Assembly: GCA_019925095.2 (NCBI GenBank)
Contig: CM034412.1
Span: 5,515,501-5,579,500 of the forward strand
Source of the DNA: Dendrolimus kikuchii
Lineage: Eukaryota; Arthropoda; Insecta; Lepidoptera; Lasiocampidae
Reading direction: 5' to 3'
DNA length: 64,000 bases
Shown here: positions 42,913 through 55,962 of the stretch, piece after piece
Layout of the letters: every line of letters begins with the position of its first letter
How positions within the stretch are numbered: the stretch's first letter is position 1
Notes under the pieces: model-generated
What the model saw: only the letters and a program-made list of their open reading frames with translations
Told to the model about the DNA's origin: nothing
Database searches by the model: none
Translations under genes and position numbers: made by a program

Positions 42913-44234
42913 ACAAGTCGCGAAACTTAAGTAAATATTAAATACAGGGTACATAAAATAATTAGCAATACCAGGTACAAAAAGTCGTCCTAAGGTTTCA
43001 AATGTTAACTTTCAGAGCCTGTATGATGGGCTACAGTAATTACTTTTTAAATACACTTGTTGCTCGTAAAAAATGTAGGAGTCAATAAAAATACGTTACT
43101 TGTTATGTTACATTCCTTAAGTTCTAAAAATAAATAGCAACTTCCTGTAGAACCAGCGTCTCGCGGTTAATCCAGCAATAAGCGCAGCTCATTACATTTT
43201 GTTAACTGTTGCAAAACTTATGATAATTCGTTTGAAGTTTTTCTCAATTGTTTTCAATCGGCAGATAGAAGGGCAAAATTGATTGCATCTTCTATATACC
43301 CACAAAACCCCTCACCATTCCTCCAAATGTCCTATGTCTGACCTGTGGGTTCGCTCGCCCATTCACCTTTAGCCGGGATGGAACAGAATTTACGCTGCCA
43401 GAATCTGACTTGGAACTTTTATGTTCCAGTGAACTATACCGTATTCAGGGAACGGTGAGACAAGTTGTAAACAAACCTTAAAAAAGATTTTTCATAGGTC
43501 ACATTTAATTTTGTATACACTTGTTAAACTTTAAGTAACAATTTAGTACTATGTATGCCGCACTTATTTAATCTTTTTGAATTTCAACACCATATATAAC
43601 TCTTATAATTGTTATAAATTTATTTTTATTTTAAATACATTATAAATTGAAAATATTACATGACAAAAACCCTAAAAAAGGTGTGATTCTCATAATCGTC
43701 GCGTGTTTTTAATACCACCGAATTATACAGTACAGTTAGTGCAAACATTTCACATTTTAATGTGGCGTTATGTGAATCAATCTGGTTATATTATAATCAA
43801 AGCCCGCCATCTTTTCTATCGGTCAGCTTGTTGATGTGACAGTGTGGTTTCCAGAAAAAATTCATTTATTTCTTGTACTGTTGTTGTTTCTATTAAGTTT
43901 CTCCTTGTGTTACGTTTTTAGTTTTTTTAATAATAATAATAATCGGCAGACAAACACACATACTGTATTTTCCCAAATTAAGCTGTCTACTTCAACCCAA
44001 TTCTTGAGATGGATCGTCGTGAAAGTTGCGTGAGCGAAAATTATGACGTAATTAGTGACGTTTTCGTCGCGACCATAACGACCGGGGTCGTTATATGGAA
44101 CAGCTGTAGGAGCATTTTGAGCATAACGGAGAAAAATTGTTTGCGAAATGTACCATACCAGGAATTGAATACGGAACCTCTGCGTTGCAGTGCATTACGG
44201 TCGTACATGTATTTAGTGTTTTTTTTTTAAATCC
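42913..44234. other. Intergenic stretch right of POLR1B
   Basis: No convincing gene. A frame of about 70 codons at 43266-43480 (…VLCLTCGFARPFTFSRDG…) and one of 73 codons at 44009-44230 are open but show no recognised domain. The region is otherwise AT-rich. Confidence 0.45.
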
Positions 44235-44970
44235 ATTTGGCCCGAGCCAAGACTTGACTACCTATATACCCTATATTTAATTAAACAAAAAAAAAGTTTT
44301 CGAAACACTGTTTTCTTTGTTTACACTTGGTCTTATGCTAAGCTGAATATGGTATAAGAGGGCTAACTGTTATATTATTGAAGTCATCAATAATATTCTC
44401 TTTATAAACAACCGACTGTATTGGCAGCATAACGTTCGATGCTATGATCATAATCGATTATATATGTATGTATTCTTGAGTTCCGTAGCCAATTTGGCGA
44501 AAATTGAACTATTATGAAATAAATCGTCACATCCGTCTAGAAATTTGTCCGTCTATCCGTCTGTCTGTGCAATGTATCACATTCATTTTTCTCAGAACCT
44601 ACATTTGGCCCGAGCCAAGACTTGACTATCTATATACCCTATATTTAATTAAACAAAAAAAGGTTTTCGAAACACTGTTTTCTTTGTTTACACTTGGTCT
44701 TATGCTAAGCTGAATATGGTATAAGAGGGCTAACTGTTATATTATTGAAGTCATCATTAATATTCTCTTTATAAACAACCGACTGTATTAGCAGCACAAC
44801 GTTCGATGCTATGATCATAATCGATTATATATGTATGTATTCTTGAGTTCCGTAGCCAATTTGGCGAAAATGGAACTATTATGAAATAGATCGTCACATC
44901 CGTCTTGAAATTTGTCCGTCTATCCGTCTGTCTGTGCAATGTATCACATTCATTTTTCTCAGAACCTACA
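44235..44970. repeat. 368-base tandem duplication
   Basis: Two head-to-tail copies, 44235-44602 and 44603-44970, with matching order throughout (TTTGGCCCGAGCCAAGACTT, TTCGAAACACTGTTTTCTTT, TATGCTAAGCTGAATATGG, TTCCGTAGCCAATTTGGCG, CCGTCTATCCGTCTGTCTGT). I count about a dozen differences, so roughly 97 percent identity. The right half resembles a common lepidopteran repeat (GTTCCGTAGCC..., GTCTGTCTGT). Confidence 0.85.
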
Positions 44971-46119
44971 TATCTATAGACGAAATTGGACAAAAGAGTG
45001 CAAAAATTTTGTAGTGAAATCGCGACATAATTAAAAGTGGCCAAAAATATTATAATAATATAACTCTTAGTTATATACGTACATATACCTGCATTAGGGT
45101 AGAAAAATGTTTTTTCAGTGTATAGTGTTATTATTAAACAAATCTTATAAAACACACCGAAGTTGATTATATACTCTTTTGACGAAGTAAACAGAAGAAA
45201 ATTACCTCTCAGTCGTTAAAATTGTGTCTCCCTCCCTTCTAACATTTAAACAATGACGAAAATTCTGGAAAAAAAAACTGTAGAGGTTAAGAAACAGATA
45301 CTTTCAATGTAAATTGTATTCAACAATATCCATTGAGTAGTTTTTTATGATATACTGCTTTTTATGGTCCCGTAACCTAATAATAAAAACTCGCTTGTAC
45401 ATATAATTTCGTATTTTATCACTTCTACGAAACTCTTCGTAGTGTAAGGACTGCCAAGCAGTTACCTAATACATGGGTACTTAAGTAAACTCTTCAAGAA
45501 TACGGGACTTTGATGATCTTGCCACATAGTATTCTGATATACCGTAACAAAACTAGATAATGCGATATTTTCTAACATGACGTATTAGGTAACAAATCAG
45601 TGTTATCACTGTTTTTTAACTTTTATGTCTTATCTTTCATATCTGATTACTTGAAATCTGACCTTATCGATAAATATTTGAAATTGTTAAAAAATATTCA
45701 ACTATTAGGATTATTCGTCCGCGACTTTGTCCTCGCTTGACTTGATATTCCCGCGGGATTCCCGGGGCACACAGTATCGCAGCATTAAGAAAAAGAATGC
45801 AAGATATATATATTTGAATATATTATTTAAATTAGGTAATAATTAGTTAATGAGGTGGAATTGGCGCTAAAAGTCAGCGCCGTGCTGGAGAATATTCCAG
45901 CACAGTTTTATGCTGAGTTACCAACCTAATTTTTGGAAATGCGGCGTACCTACAACGTCTCCAATTTAAGCATAGTAATATAGGAACTACTTTTTATGTC
46001 GTTGTATAGCGGTTTTCCTAGCAAATAAATTCTTTCATTCTTTCTTTTATACAGCTTCATGCCATAATGAGCCCCGGGTCCAAGCATCATAACAACAATC
46101 GTAGAAAGAAGTAACTCCC
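44971..46119. other. Intergenic repeat-rich stretch
   Basis: No coding frame. A Helitron-like fragment at about 45712-45800 (TCCGCGACTTTGTCCTCGCT, CCCGCGGGATTCCCGGGGCA) resembles the one at 55963. At 45855-46060 a retroposon 3' end (GGCGCTAAAAGTCAGCGCCG, AATAAATTCTTTCATTCTTTC) ends in a (TTCT)n-like tail. Confidence 0.5.
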
Positions 46120-46370
46120 TCTAAGCCTACGCAACGGTTCTTTACAACATTTATTCCGCATACAACAATGATCTGGAGAGAACTTCCCGCTGTGGTTTTC
46201 CCTTTGCACTATGACATGGGGTTTTTTAAGAAGGGCGTTACAAAATTTCTTAGAGGTCGGCAACGCGCTGGCACCCCTGGTGTCGCACGTCCATAGGCGA
46301 CGGTAACCAATTTCCATCAGGTGGGCCGTCTGCCTGTTTGCCTGCTTCAGGCAATTAAAAAAAACCCAAA
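46120..46370 (+). repeat. Family D-like element, diverged copy
   Basis: GGTCGGCAACGCGCTGGCAC, GTCCATAGGCGACGGTAACC and AGGTGGGCCGTCTGCCTGTT, ending in an A run. It shares the family D 3' end but a different 5' part (GGAGAGAACTTCCCGCTG), so it is a sister subfamily. Confidence 0.6.
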
Positions 46371-46849
46371 AAAAAGCCAGGTGAACTAGACAGGTTATTA
46401 AAATAATTATTAACGTAATACATATGTTATTTGCCCTTCTTCTAGTCCAGTTAATTTACTCGTCTGGTATATAGGCTTGTTTGTTTAAAAAACTTTACAA
46501 GAATTTTAATTACTTCTTCCTCATTTTGTACGATATACGACGCATAAAGCTCAAGCTATAATATTATTGACGTCAGAGAGGCGTAACAGACACGCCTATT
46601 TTTGCCCCATCCAGAAATGACGTAAACATCGGTATTCCCTGCACAAATTACTGACATAAACGTGATTTCAGTCAAGTACAAATCATTGTAAAAACATATT
46701 TAAACACTAACAATAACATATATTTTCAGTTAACAATTAAATTTTCATATAGAATACAACATTTTCTTTATAAATAAAGATTTCGTTACATAAGTTTTGC
46801 GCACAAATCTGAACGCGTGGGTAATATTTTTTTAAATTTGGCCAGTGCT

Positions 46850-47005
46850 ACGGTATCCAGTTATCGGTTGCGCGCGCCGTGCGGTAGTGTCCCATCGGCA
46901 GGCAAGCGTGAACTTTGTTATATAATTAAAAAACTACCTTTTATTTTTTAATTTCTCCAGTGTTCAGTGTGTGATTATATTTTCATTTTGCTTTTAAATT
47001 TACTG
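46850..47005 (+). promoter_or_regulatory. Possible promoter and non-coding first exon
   Basis: A CpG-rich core (GGTTGCGCGCGCCGTGCGGT) is followed by TCCAGTGTTCAGTGTGTGAT and TTTAAATTTACTG|GTAAGTATTT, a near-ideal 5' splice site at 47005/47006. This is the layout of an insect 5' leader exon of a plus-strand gene whose next exon would lie beyond the window. Nothing coding supports it here. Confidence 0.3.
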
Positions 47006-47393
47006 GTAAGTATTTTTGAAATACGATTCTTTTTGTCAATAGATTTTTATTTTATTTTTCGTACATCGAAATAAGATTTATGATACTGTATAGATCTAAT
47101 TATTTGTAATTTGGCGGCTAAAGCACCCGCATTTTATTATATCGATTTGAATAAAAATTCTTGGAGATGACAAGCTTTTGTAGCGTGTGAATAATGCATG
47201 TACCACATGTTAATTGCAAAGGAACATTGGAAAATACTGATCTCTATTATTTAGCAATTAACCCCAGACAAGCCTCGCATGGGTGCCGTCTGTCTAAAAT
47301 TCAGAGACCAGTGTCCAGCAGTATATTCATGAAATTCTGAAACATATCAGTTCCAGTCAATAATCATATCCGGCACACTGGGCCATCGCGGAT

Positions 47394-47587
47394 TGGCGGG
47401 TTTCATGCACTAGTTATATCGATGTAAAGGTTTCGTCAAGTTGTTTTCCTTTGCCGTCAGAACCATATTAATTGTAATAAAATGCAACTGCCTAAACGGT
47501 GCATGCTTCCCGGCCAGGATTCGAACCCACAGCACTGGAATACGAATGCACCTAACGTTAGCCGTGCGTAAGCTACCACGAGTTTAC
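47394..47587 (-). mobile_element. tRNA-derived SINE (family S), copy 3
   Basis: Reverse orientation: CGTGGTAGCTTACGCAC-type head with A box TAGCTTACGCACGG and B box GGTTCGAATCC on the minus strand, body CGGGAAGCATGCACCGTTTA. It lines up with 27382 over the head. Confidence 0.65.
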
Positions 47588-48571
47588 GTCCACTCAACAA
47601 GCTGGTTAATACTAGATAAACTATCCGATAATTCAAAAAAATAATTAGCAATTAAGATAAGGCAAACCGATAGGTTGTAAACATTACACACCCTTAAAAT
47701 TATAGAGACCTAAATCAAAATGTTGGGATTCAATTTAAATACCTAACACATAAAAATAAGGTATAAAATTGAAGAACTTGATATTTTTAATTAGGTCTTT
47801 ATAATTCTAAAGAGGCAATTAATTTATTTTCGGATATATAAATTTGTAAATATAACTTATACATGTATTAATTACTTCATTATATTATTCATTATGACAT
47901 AAATAACTTAGTTGCTAATCTAACTGTGATAAATATATTTTGTAAATGTCACACGTGGTCTATGTAAAAGGGAAAATATTCGACCGCTGTTAAGCAAATA
48001 TAATAATATGTTCATTATTATTGTATTTCCTTGTTGCGTGAATTGAATGTAGTTAATTAATTTAAAAAAGCGGTCAAGTACGTGTCGGACCAAGAATATT
48101 GAAGGATTGTGTTCTGTTTGCGCCTTATAAAAAAAACATTAAAGCTCAATATAACTATTCAAGAAGAATTCCGTTCTTTGGCGTCATTCAAATGCCTAAA
48201 ATTTGGCTGTAAGTGGTATTAAGGTTATATTAATGCAGTTTTTGTATGACGCGTTTTGCTTGAAGATCATTAAAAGTTCAATATTCATAAATACTTCACA
48301 CCGGCTTGGTCAACAAATCGTAAGAAACCATAAAATAAAGAAATAAGTTAATTCCTAAAATGCTTATCTATGGATCAATTATATTTTTTAAGGGTTGCCA
48401 ACTGAAAATGTCTTGTATATTCTTGATAAAATAACTCCGAATTATCTTAATTCACATCATATTTTAATAGATATAATTGATATGTAGATAAATTATTTTT
48501 AGGGTTTCATTAGCCATTTTGGCTATAAGGGACCGGAAAGTTGTACTCGTATGTTCCTTTCATCTGTCCCC

Positions 48572-48795
48572 AAGCCAGGTGCTAGGGCATTCGCATGTCA
48601 GGGTGCCTACCACCCTGATCTAGAGTATACTGCCATAATAAGTTTAAATTTAGTTCCTGAAATAGTGGTCAGGTACCAGTCCCCCCTTCGAGGCTGACAG
48701 CAAGTTAAGCACCTTAGGTGTTGCAAATGTACGTAATCGATGGTAATCACTATCCATCACGTGGAACGTTAGCCTGTCTGTTCCAAAAAAAAAAA
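48572..48795 (+). repeat. Family D, diverged copy
   Basis: CCAGGTGCTAGGGCATTCGC, CCACCCTGATCTAGAGTATA, GGTCAGGTACCAGTCCCCCC and GTTAGCCTGTCTGTTCC, then an A run. An older copy by the number of changes. Confidence 0.6.
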
Positions 48796-49679
48796 CACTA
48801 CTGGATCTAGTAGCAAGAATTATATTTGGCAGAAATTTGTATTTTCTATATGTCTATTAATTTTTTTTAAATCCAGATTTCTCACGATAAAATTAAATTG
48901 GATAAATAAAACTATATTTACCAAACCGCACACCAGATAAAAAGATGTTTATCATTAAATTTATTTGAAAAACGAACATTGTTATTCGAACGCCTTTTGT
49001 CGGAATAATGAAATAGAGGTCAAAACAAACAACCTTTACACAAATATTCCAAATAATAATTTATGTAAATGACCTATGTATGCACTAAAGATAAATACAA
49101 TTAGTTGAACATACTTGCTAAATCTTGTGTAAACAATACGTACATAGTCTTAAATTATGACAGAATTGGGTAAGGGAATCCCCATACTAATCGGCACAGA
49201 TTCGGCAAGTACAAGCCAAAAAGAGCTTTAAGCCCGGGACCGCCTTTATTAACCTTGGATGCAACTGATGCCAGGCGTACGTGGCACCCAGGCACAGAGA
49301 CTAAGGGGGCACAAGTCGATTGTCTCATACCTACATATTACAGATATCATGCGACATACAAACGGACATGGGGTTTGATGATTTCCTATGAAAATGGATT
49401 TTTTTTGGTAACATGTTCAGAATGCAAGGTTTAATCAAGTACTTGTACGAAGAAACCGTTTTAATTTTTGTCAAAATGGACGATGACATTATAGTAATTT
49501 CACGTAATATTATCACAATGTAATGTGGTAGGTAGTACCATAAAGAAAATCGGGTTAAATTCATAGTATCACAATCAGGCTCGTATAAAATTCAGTACAC
49601 CAACAATTGACTAAATATCATGCGTGATGACATTTCGTCCATTATAAATTGTTTTTATTTTGGTATGAATTATGTTAAT

Positions 49680-49965
49680 TTAGTAGGTAAAGCTTTCGAG
49701 TCTCAATCTCGCATTTCAAAAGGGACGTAGGTTCAAATCTTATCCGGGAAGTATGTAAGTAGTTTCCTGATCTAATGTGCATATGTTTTACAATTCTCAA
49801 GTACTGTATCAGAAGGAGACCATCGTAATAATGAACCAACACATCGAGATAACCGATGTGTCAAACCCGCCAATTCATCTTAGACAAGCCTAGGTAGTGC
49901 ACTGTCCCTCCTCTCAATATGTGAGGAGGCCCGAGCCCAGGAGTGGGACATTTCTTCTAATAGAA
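49680..49965 (+). mobile_element. tRNA-derived SINE (family S), copy 4
   Basis: B box GGTTCAAATC, then the body words TTTCCTGATCTAATGTGCAT, CATCGAGATAACCGATGTGT, CAAACCCGCC and GAGGAGGCCCGAGCCCAGGA, in the same order as 27382. The head (TAGGTAAAGCTTTCGAG) is strongly changed. Confidence 0.65.
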
Positions 49966-50554
49966 ACCTAAAACCCTGGTAAAATAATCAACAGATTAAT
50001 ATATCAACTGTCGCTCTAGTTATTAGATAGAATACCTACGGCACATAAATATCATAGAAGATCTACATATATCATTTTCACGTACGTGTGATACATCTGC
50101 CGTAACTTATAAAATTGGATATCGATATATATACTTACATTTGCCTTGGGGGGTAATATTGATGGTATCATAGGGTTTAGTTTCCAATACGTGTTAACTT
50201 GTTTGAATGCGGGTGGCCGTGGCGTATTATCATTTTAGATAATCATGTGGACTCGTTGATATATTGTAGCAATTTTGCATTGTGCTATTTATTCTGAATT
50301 CAGTGAACAATGAGATAGCTCTATCGGTTGAAGGTTTTATTACATGAACACATTTATATTTATAGAGTTCTATAAGAATTTTGACAAAAACAGAACTCTC
50401 ATAAAGTCGTCATGTCCATTCTTCTGTCTGTATATATCACATATAACTTTCTTAAAAATGATTATATCTATCTGAATGACAGTCTTAAGTTAATATTAGA
50501 CTGATCAACCAAATTTCCCACAACCAAAACAACCCACAGCTAGGATTTAGAGTA

Positions 50555-50705
50555 GTTGTCCATCTGGATGGCTAGGACCCCGGTCTAGAGTATTCCGTCA
50601 TAACAACCTTAAGTTGTGTTGCGGCATTATAAATGTCTACCTATCTCTATCTATGTCTATAATGGCTATCTGCCTCTCTGTTGAATTTACGCAATAAAAA
50701 AATTA
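50555..50705 (+). repeat. Family D, diverged short copy
   Basis: GTTGTCCATCTGGATGGCTA, CCGGTCTAGAGTATTCCGTC and ACAACCTTAAGTTGTGTTGC, then TATCTGCCTCTCTGTTGAAT and an A run. A large central deletion removes the middle of the family. Confidence 0.55.
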
Positions 50706-51551
50706 ACCAATTTGTTTGAAAGGCGCGGAACTGAAGCCGAAATAATACTGCTTCACTTTGACTTTTAATTTTGATAAAAATGGGGCATAAAAAATCTAAA
50801 CAACATACAAACTTAATCATTACAATATTTTTCACAAGTGACGTTGTTACCTGCTCATTAAAGCAGTTAAGATAACATTATATTTTGATACTATTAAGAA
50901 AGTATTGGACAGCGCAAGTGTTTAAATAGAACTTGTTATTTTGAGCTTGCTCCCGTGATACTGGGTATAATGCAGTGTGCATAATGCAAACGAGGTAAAT
51001 AATAATAATTTATTTATTTAAAGACAACACAGTCCAATGCGAATACACACACACGAAAACAGTCCAATACGAATATACACAAAAAAAAACACAATAATGT
51101 TATTAGTAATTATGTTTTTTTTCCCTTATGTCTATGTTAGTAATTAATGACAAGCACTGATTTAGTTCTACTTAATGAAGGACCAAATCAGTGGACAGAC
51201 AAATTTATCAGCTATTCACTTCAGGAATTCCCCTATATTCCCCTCAGGTAAAGCAAAAACGTCTGACAGAACTTTGAGCTGACTGAGTAAGAAATGTTTT
51301 GAAGCTGTGTTTGTTATGAGGAAAAACCATTAATATGATTAATGAAAAGGAAGGAAAAATCTTAAGTCTTCTAAGTAAATTGGGATTACACATACCTACT
51401 CCATGAATAATACACTGGTTAATCACAAATTGTCATAAAATACTATAACTTAATGTATATACATACATACCTATAAAATTTGTTTTATATAATTTATTTT
51501 GGTACATTTTTGGGATTTTTATCATAAGATTTATTAAGAGCATAGTTCTTT

Positions 51552-51712
51552 TATGGTTGATTCTTATATCTTACCGACCATCCATTTGCATTACTATCGG
51601 TTAAATTTTTTAACATAAACTAATAAATAAATATGAACTAAAATAAATAATGTCAAAATTCAACTGATGGTAAGGCAAGTGGTAAGGTAAGATATAGGAA
51701 CCGGCCATTAAT
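51552..51712. mobile_element. MITE family M, copy 6
   Basis: Opens ATGGTTGATTCTTATATCTTAC and closes GTAAGATATAGGAACCGGCCAT, a pairing of about 20 bases at the tips. The centre is filled with AATAAATAAA repeats. Confidence 0.65.
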
Positions 51713-53077
51713 CGGTTTTAAAATAAATGTAACTTAATAAGTATACCGCAAATTGATTTCTATAAGCCACATTAAATTATTATAAGTAATGGGATATTTT
51801 TGATTAAATGCATTTTATATATTATATAAGTATATAATTTTTTTATGTATTTGTGCATAATATATATGAATATTATAAATATATGTATAATATGAAAATC
51901 TGTATACATATTATTATTTTTTAGTTACTTATATAATACATACTATATAGGGGACACTTCAGCAGGCATTGTTTTATTAAATAAATTACATTTATTTCCG
52001 AGCTTATCATGAACTCTTTATAGCGGTCTTGCTTTTGTACAAAAAAATTGTAAAGCGTAGCGTATCCAGTAATTGGCAAAATTCATATTAAACAGAGATT
52101 ATTGTCTAAGTTATACATATTGTAAGCTGTTGGATGTGTAAATAAATAAATAGCGTTTTGTAGGCAAATAACAAAGACAGTGAACGTTCATCACTTCTAC
52201 GCAACCTTTAATTAAGAATAATCCAAGAAGTACATGGCCAATCTATAAAGCGATTATTTATTTTACAACAATAATGTTTTTACGACTATATTATTTTGAT
52301 AAATAGTTATCTTAATATATAGCACATTATTAGATAAGCCAGATATCACAAATAACTAAATAGCTAAGCGTAATCTATTAATTTTATAACTTAAAATTTA
52401 TTTGTATGACTGTTAGTGGTACACTAAAAATCACATTTTTATTGTTTTAAATAAAGTTATATTGTTACATACTAAAAATATATTACTAAATTTATCATTT
52501 GAGTCGAGTTAATTTACAGACGACGCCCTAACGGCCCGGCCACGACTTTTTCTTTAGCGACGAGCAACGCTACGAACTGTTATGAAATTGTATCATTAGC
52601 ATTGAATCATTGAATATAGGTAACAAAATAGAATGTTATATTCAGTTGTAAACCAATTTATGACGAGAGTCGTTTTCCCGCTGTCGCGACAATCCGTCCG
52701 TGTTAAACCTTTAGTCGTAAAACTGTGTTTCACTTGCAAAAATAACAAGTGCGAGCCACCATCCTAATAGAACGTAGAAACTAAGTTGCTGATGAGTGCG
52801 GTGATACGTTGCGTGCTGCATAAATCAATTGTTTATGCCGCTCGTCACGTCACGATTAGCTATCGCTCATAGAGACAACGTCGTGTCCGGGCTGTAAAGC
52901 GGAGCAAATAATTATGTTATATTAGGGCATTATTTAGAATTTTCTTCTGTCAGTCTGTTCTATAGTATATATATTATAATAAATCTGCTGAGGATGTCGA
53001 GTGTGTACAATAAATTTAAAAAGGAGAAAATATCAGGGTAGTGAATGCGGACCAGCAAATTCCAAAAATATAAATTA
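51713..53077. other. AT-rich intergenic stretch
   Basis: No gene seen. A weak terminal inverted repeat, GGCCCGGCCACGAC (52540) against GTCGTGTCCGGGCT (52884), may bound a DNA element of about 350 bp whose inside is CG-rich for this locus. Confidence 0.4.
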
Positions 53078-53398
53078 GATTTTTTTTTTTATTGCAGGAG
53101 GTCAACAGACAGGCAGACGGCCCACTTGATGGAAAACGGTTACCATCGCCTATGGACATTTGCAACATTAAAGGTGCTACAAATGCGCTGCTGCTCTCTT
53201 AAAGGAGACTGGAACCTGGTCACTAATGCCGGAACGCAACTCAAGATTGTTATGGCGGCATACTTTAGACCACGGGTGGTAGCCATCCAGTTGGGCAAAT
53301 ACCCTACCACCTGACTGTGGCTTGTTTTGTCGCCTCTTACGACAGGCCACCCGGCCGCAGGAAATTGTATTCTTTCTCCGTTCCTGCGCGGATAAAAT
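53078..53398 (-). repeat. Family D, copy 5
   Basis: The poly(A) end is at left (TTTTTTTATTGCAGGAGGTC). Extends to GGAAATTGTATTCTTTCTCC and CGTTCCTGCGCGGATAA, the same extent as the copy at 34.9 kb. Confidence 0.7.
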
Positions 53399-54660
53399 TT
53401 TTGTCTCCTTATCTGTTAATGTATTACCTGAAAACTATTGAACGGATTTAAATGAAACTCGACACAGGACAACATTTAGGATCCTTAATATCCCAATAAT
53501 TTATACTTTGTCGTAGGAAAGACGAATATAGCCAAACATTTTTGGTGCCTCTCTTGCAGTTCGCTAACAAAATCGTCGTCATGGCAACGCGAACGAAATC
53601 TTCACTATATTATACATACATAAAATAACAACATGTAAAAAGTTATCTATTTTTAAATATTTCAACAATTATCAAGTGGAAATTAATCACACAGTTAAAA
53701 TAACCATTGACACTACAGATAACATTACTGAGAATTTTTTGCTCAAACGATTACAACGCTTCGACAAATTATGATTTATAGTCATTCAATATAACACGAC
53801 ACCATGTCTTATTTTAGCGTATTTCTTATCGCTTAATAGTATTATGGGATCATTGTTTATCTACACAGTAGCTAGTATATTATCTTAAGCCATGACATTT
53901 GATAGGTGCGTGTATAAGTTGTTACCTGATAAATTGAAACTTTTGTTGAATGTGGTTTTCTTGGGTTAATACTCTAGTTACAAGGTTTCGTCGGTCAATG
54001 TTTTATTGTAGTTTAATGATTATTGGAACGAAGTTCTTTTACCCGGCTTACAGTAGGGTGACTAGCAGAAATCGTCATATTATATAAAGAAAAAGCGCTA
54101 TTTCCCCTCTAGCCGACCTTTAACTTAGGAACTATGTCTTGACTGGAGTCCCCCGAGCGCACATTTTTTTATTAATAAATAGTGTAGAAGCATCTCTCCA
54201 GACTAGTGGCGTAGCTAGTTCTACTGAGACCCAGAATTGTAATTAGTTGAGAGAGTTAAGATCCGCGAGCGAAGCCCAAAAGCAAGAGAAAATAATCAGG
54301 GTGAGCGAAGCGAGCTCTATACTATTCCACAATCTATTCATTTTTTTGGGTACACTTTACGCAGATATTATCACACTTTCGGACTTGGGCTTTGATTGAC
54401 ATAGGGATTTTAATTTATTTCTAGATGTGTTATCTATCATCAAAATATTATTCTATACAAATTAAAAAAATAGAAGATATAACAATTTTTATTCATTACA
54501 ATTTTATTGTATTCCTAACGCCACCTGTCTAAATTTATAAAACCAATAAGACATGTGTAATTTCAATTGGACTGTAATACTAACGCCATCTGTTCGAAAA
54601 ATAAAGAACTAGTAGCGATGTAAACATGTAAACAAAATGTTGTTTAGTTAAAACGCTGGA
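53399..54660. other. AT-rich intergenic stretch
   Basis: No coding frame. CTGAAAACTATTGAACGGATTTAAATGAAACT-type words at 53428 recall the Helitron/SINE body also seen at 17812-17850. Otherwise nothing recognised. Confidence 0.4.
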
Positions 54661-54664
54661 TTTT

Positions 54665-54900
54665 TTTGTCGTCGTTGTCGTCGTCAGCCAATCACAGTCC
54701 ACCGATGGACGCAGGCCTCCCCAAGTCAGCGCCACTCATGCCGGTTTAGCGCCTATCGGCGAACTTACATAAATCGTCAGTCCATAGGGCTGGAGGGCCG
54801 ATACTACGTTTACCGAGACGCCGCCTCCACTCCAGGACTCGTCTAGTCGATTAGCCATCGGTCCTGTGACAGACGTGACCGGACCACTGCCACTTCAACT
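54665..54900 (-). mobile_element. LINE 3' remnant (family E), copy 2
   Basis: GTCGTCGTTGTCGTCGTCAG is the reverse of a (GAC)n tail, followed by CCAATCACAGTCCACCGATG, GCAGGCCTCCCCAAGTC, CTCCACTCCAGGACTCGTC and CGGTCCTGTGACAGACGTGA. Inverse of the family E words at 18.4 kb. No intact frame. Confidence 0.5.
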
Positions 54901-55027
54901 TGCTAATTTTGCGAGTTATACCTTGGTTCTATTACGGATATCCTAATTTCTAATTCTATCCGTAAGAGAAACACTCAACATACATCATTATTACTAGAAA
55001 ACTTCGCGAGCCCTTCTAAAGCACCGC

Positions 55028-55268
55028 TGGTAGGGCAGGTGGTAGGACATTTGCCCGACTGGATGGCTACCACCCCTGGTCTAAAGTATGTCGCCATAAC
55101 AACCTTGAGATGTGTTCCAGCATTAGTGACCAGGTTCCAGTCTCCCTTAAGAAAGCAGCAGCGCATTTATAGCACCTTTGGTGTTGCAAATGTCCATAGG
55201 CGATGGTAACCGCTTTCCATCAAGTGGGCCGTCTGCCTGTCTGCTGATCTCCTGCAATATAAAAAAAA
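55028..55268 (+). repeat. Family D, copy 6
   Basis: GGCAGGTGGTAGGACATTTG through GGTTCCAGTCTCCCTTAAG to CTGATCTCCTGCAATATAAA. Very close to the family consensus. Confidence 0.7.
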
Positions 55269-55962
55269 CCGCTTTTTGCTAGTATAAGAAAGCGATTTTT
55301 TGATAGTATTTTAAAGAAAAATAATACCGTAATTATTATAAGTGCCGTTTTATTTTGCTTATTTAATATATGATAAATATTATATATATTTATTATATGA
55401 TATAATATTTTTACCAAAGATATATGGGTAAGTTGAATTGATTAAAACTTGCTTATAAATGAAGTCGATTTTTATAACAAATCGAGTCGATAACGCATCA
55501 CTAATTGATCCGTCTTCAAGCTGTCAAAAGTAAAATAAATGCTTGGAAAGAGTATAGATAGCTACACAATTTATAGAAGTGTGAATTGGGCTTAATAGTT
55601 GGACTTCACACTGAGTTTAGGAGATTTCAACGACAAACTTATCGGTGACATAGTTATGTAACAGAAACGGACAACAAACGGACGTACGAGATAAGTTAGG
55701 TTTATCTCATATATGAAATAAGATTCCACTTGAAATAATATTTACGTTAAACAATGTCAAAAAGTTGAGGTTCGCGGAATTATCTTGAATGATAAATAAT
55801 TATCAACATAATCATAATAGATATATAAGGTTCATTAAAAATAGGCTTGTTAGAAAAATGTAATTCATAAACGAATTTACAGGACCTTTATTTATTTATT
55901 TTTCGACGAGTCTGTTGTAAGGTTTTTTTAAATTAAATCATCTTTTATTATTTTATATAATA

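Noticed and set aside
43266..43480. Open frame reading VLCLTCGFARPFTFSRDG on the plus strand
   Set aside because: No start, no clear splice border and no family I recognise; kept only as a note in the intergenic entry.
44009..44230. Frame of 73 codons starting MDRRESCVSENYD
   Set aside because: It ends in a T-rich run against the tandem repeat and lacks supporting domains or splice sites.
44235..44970. CRISPR-like array
   Set aside because: Only two long repeats without spacers, in an intron-bearing eukaryotic genome.
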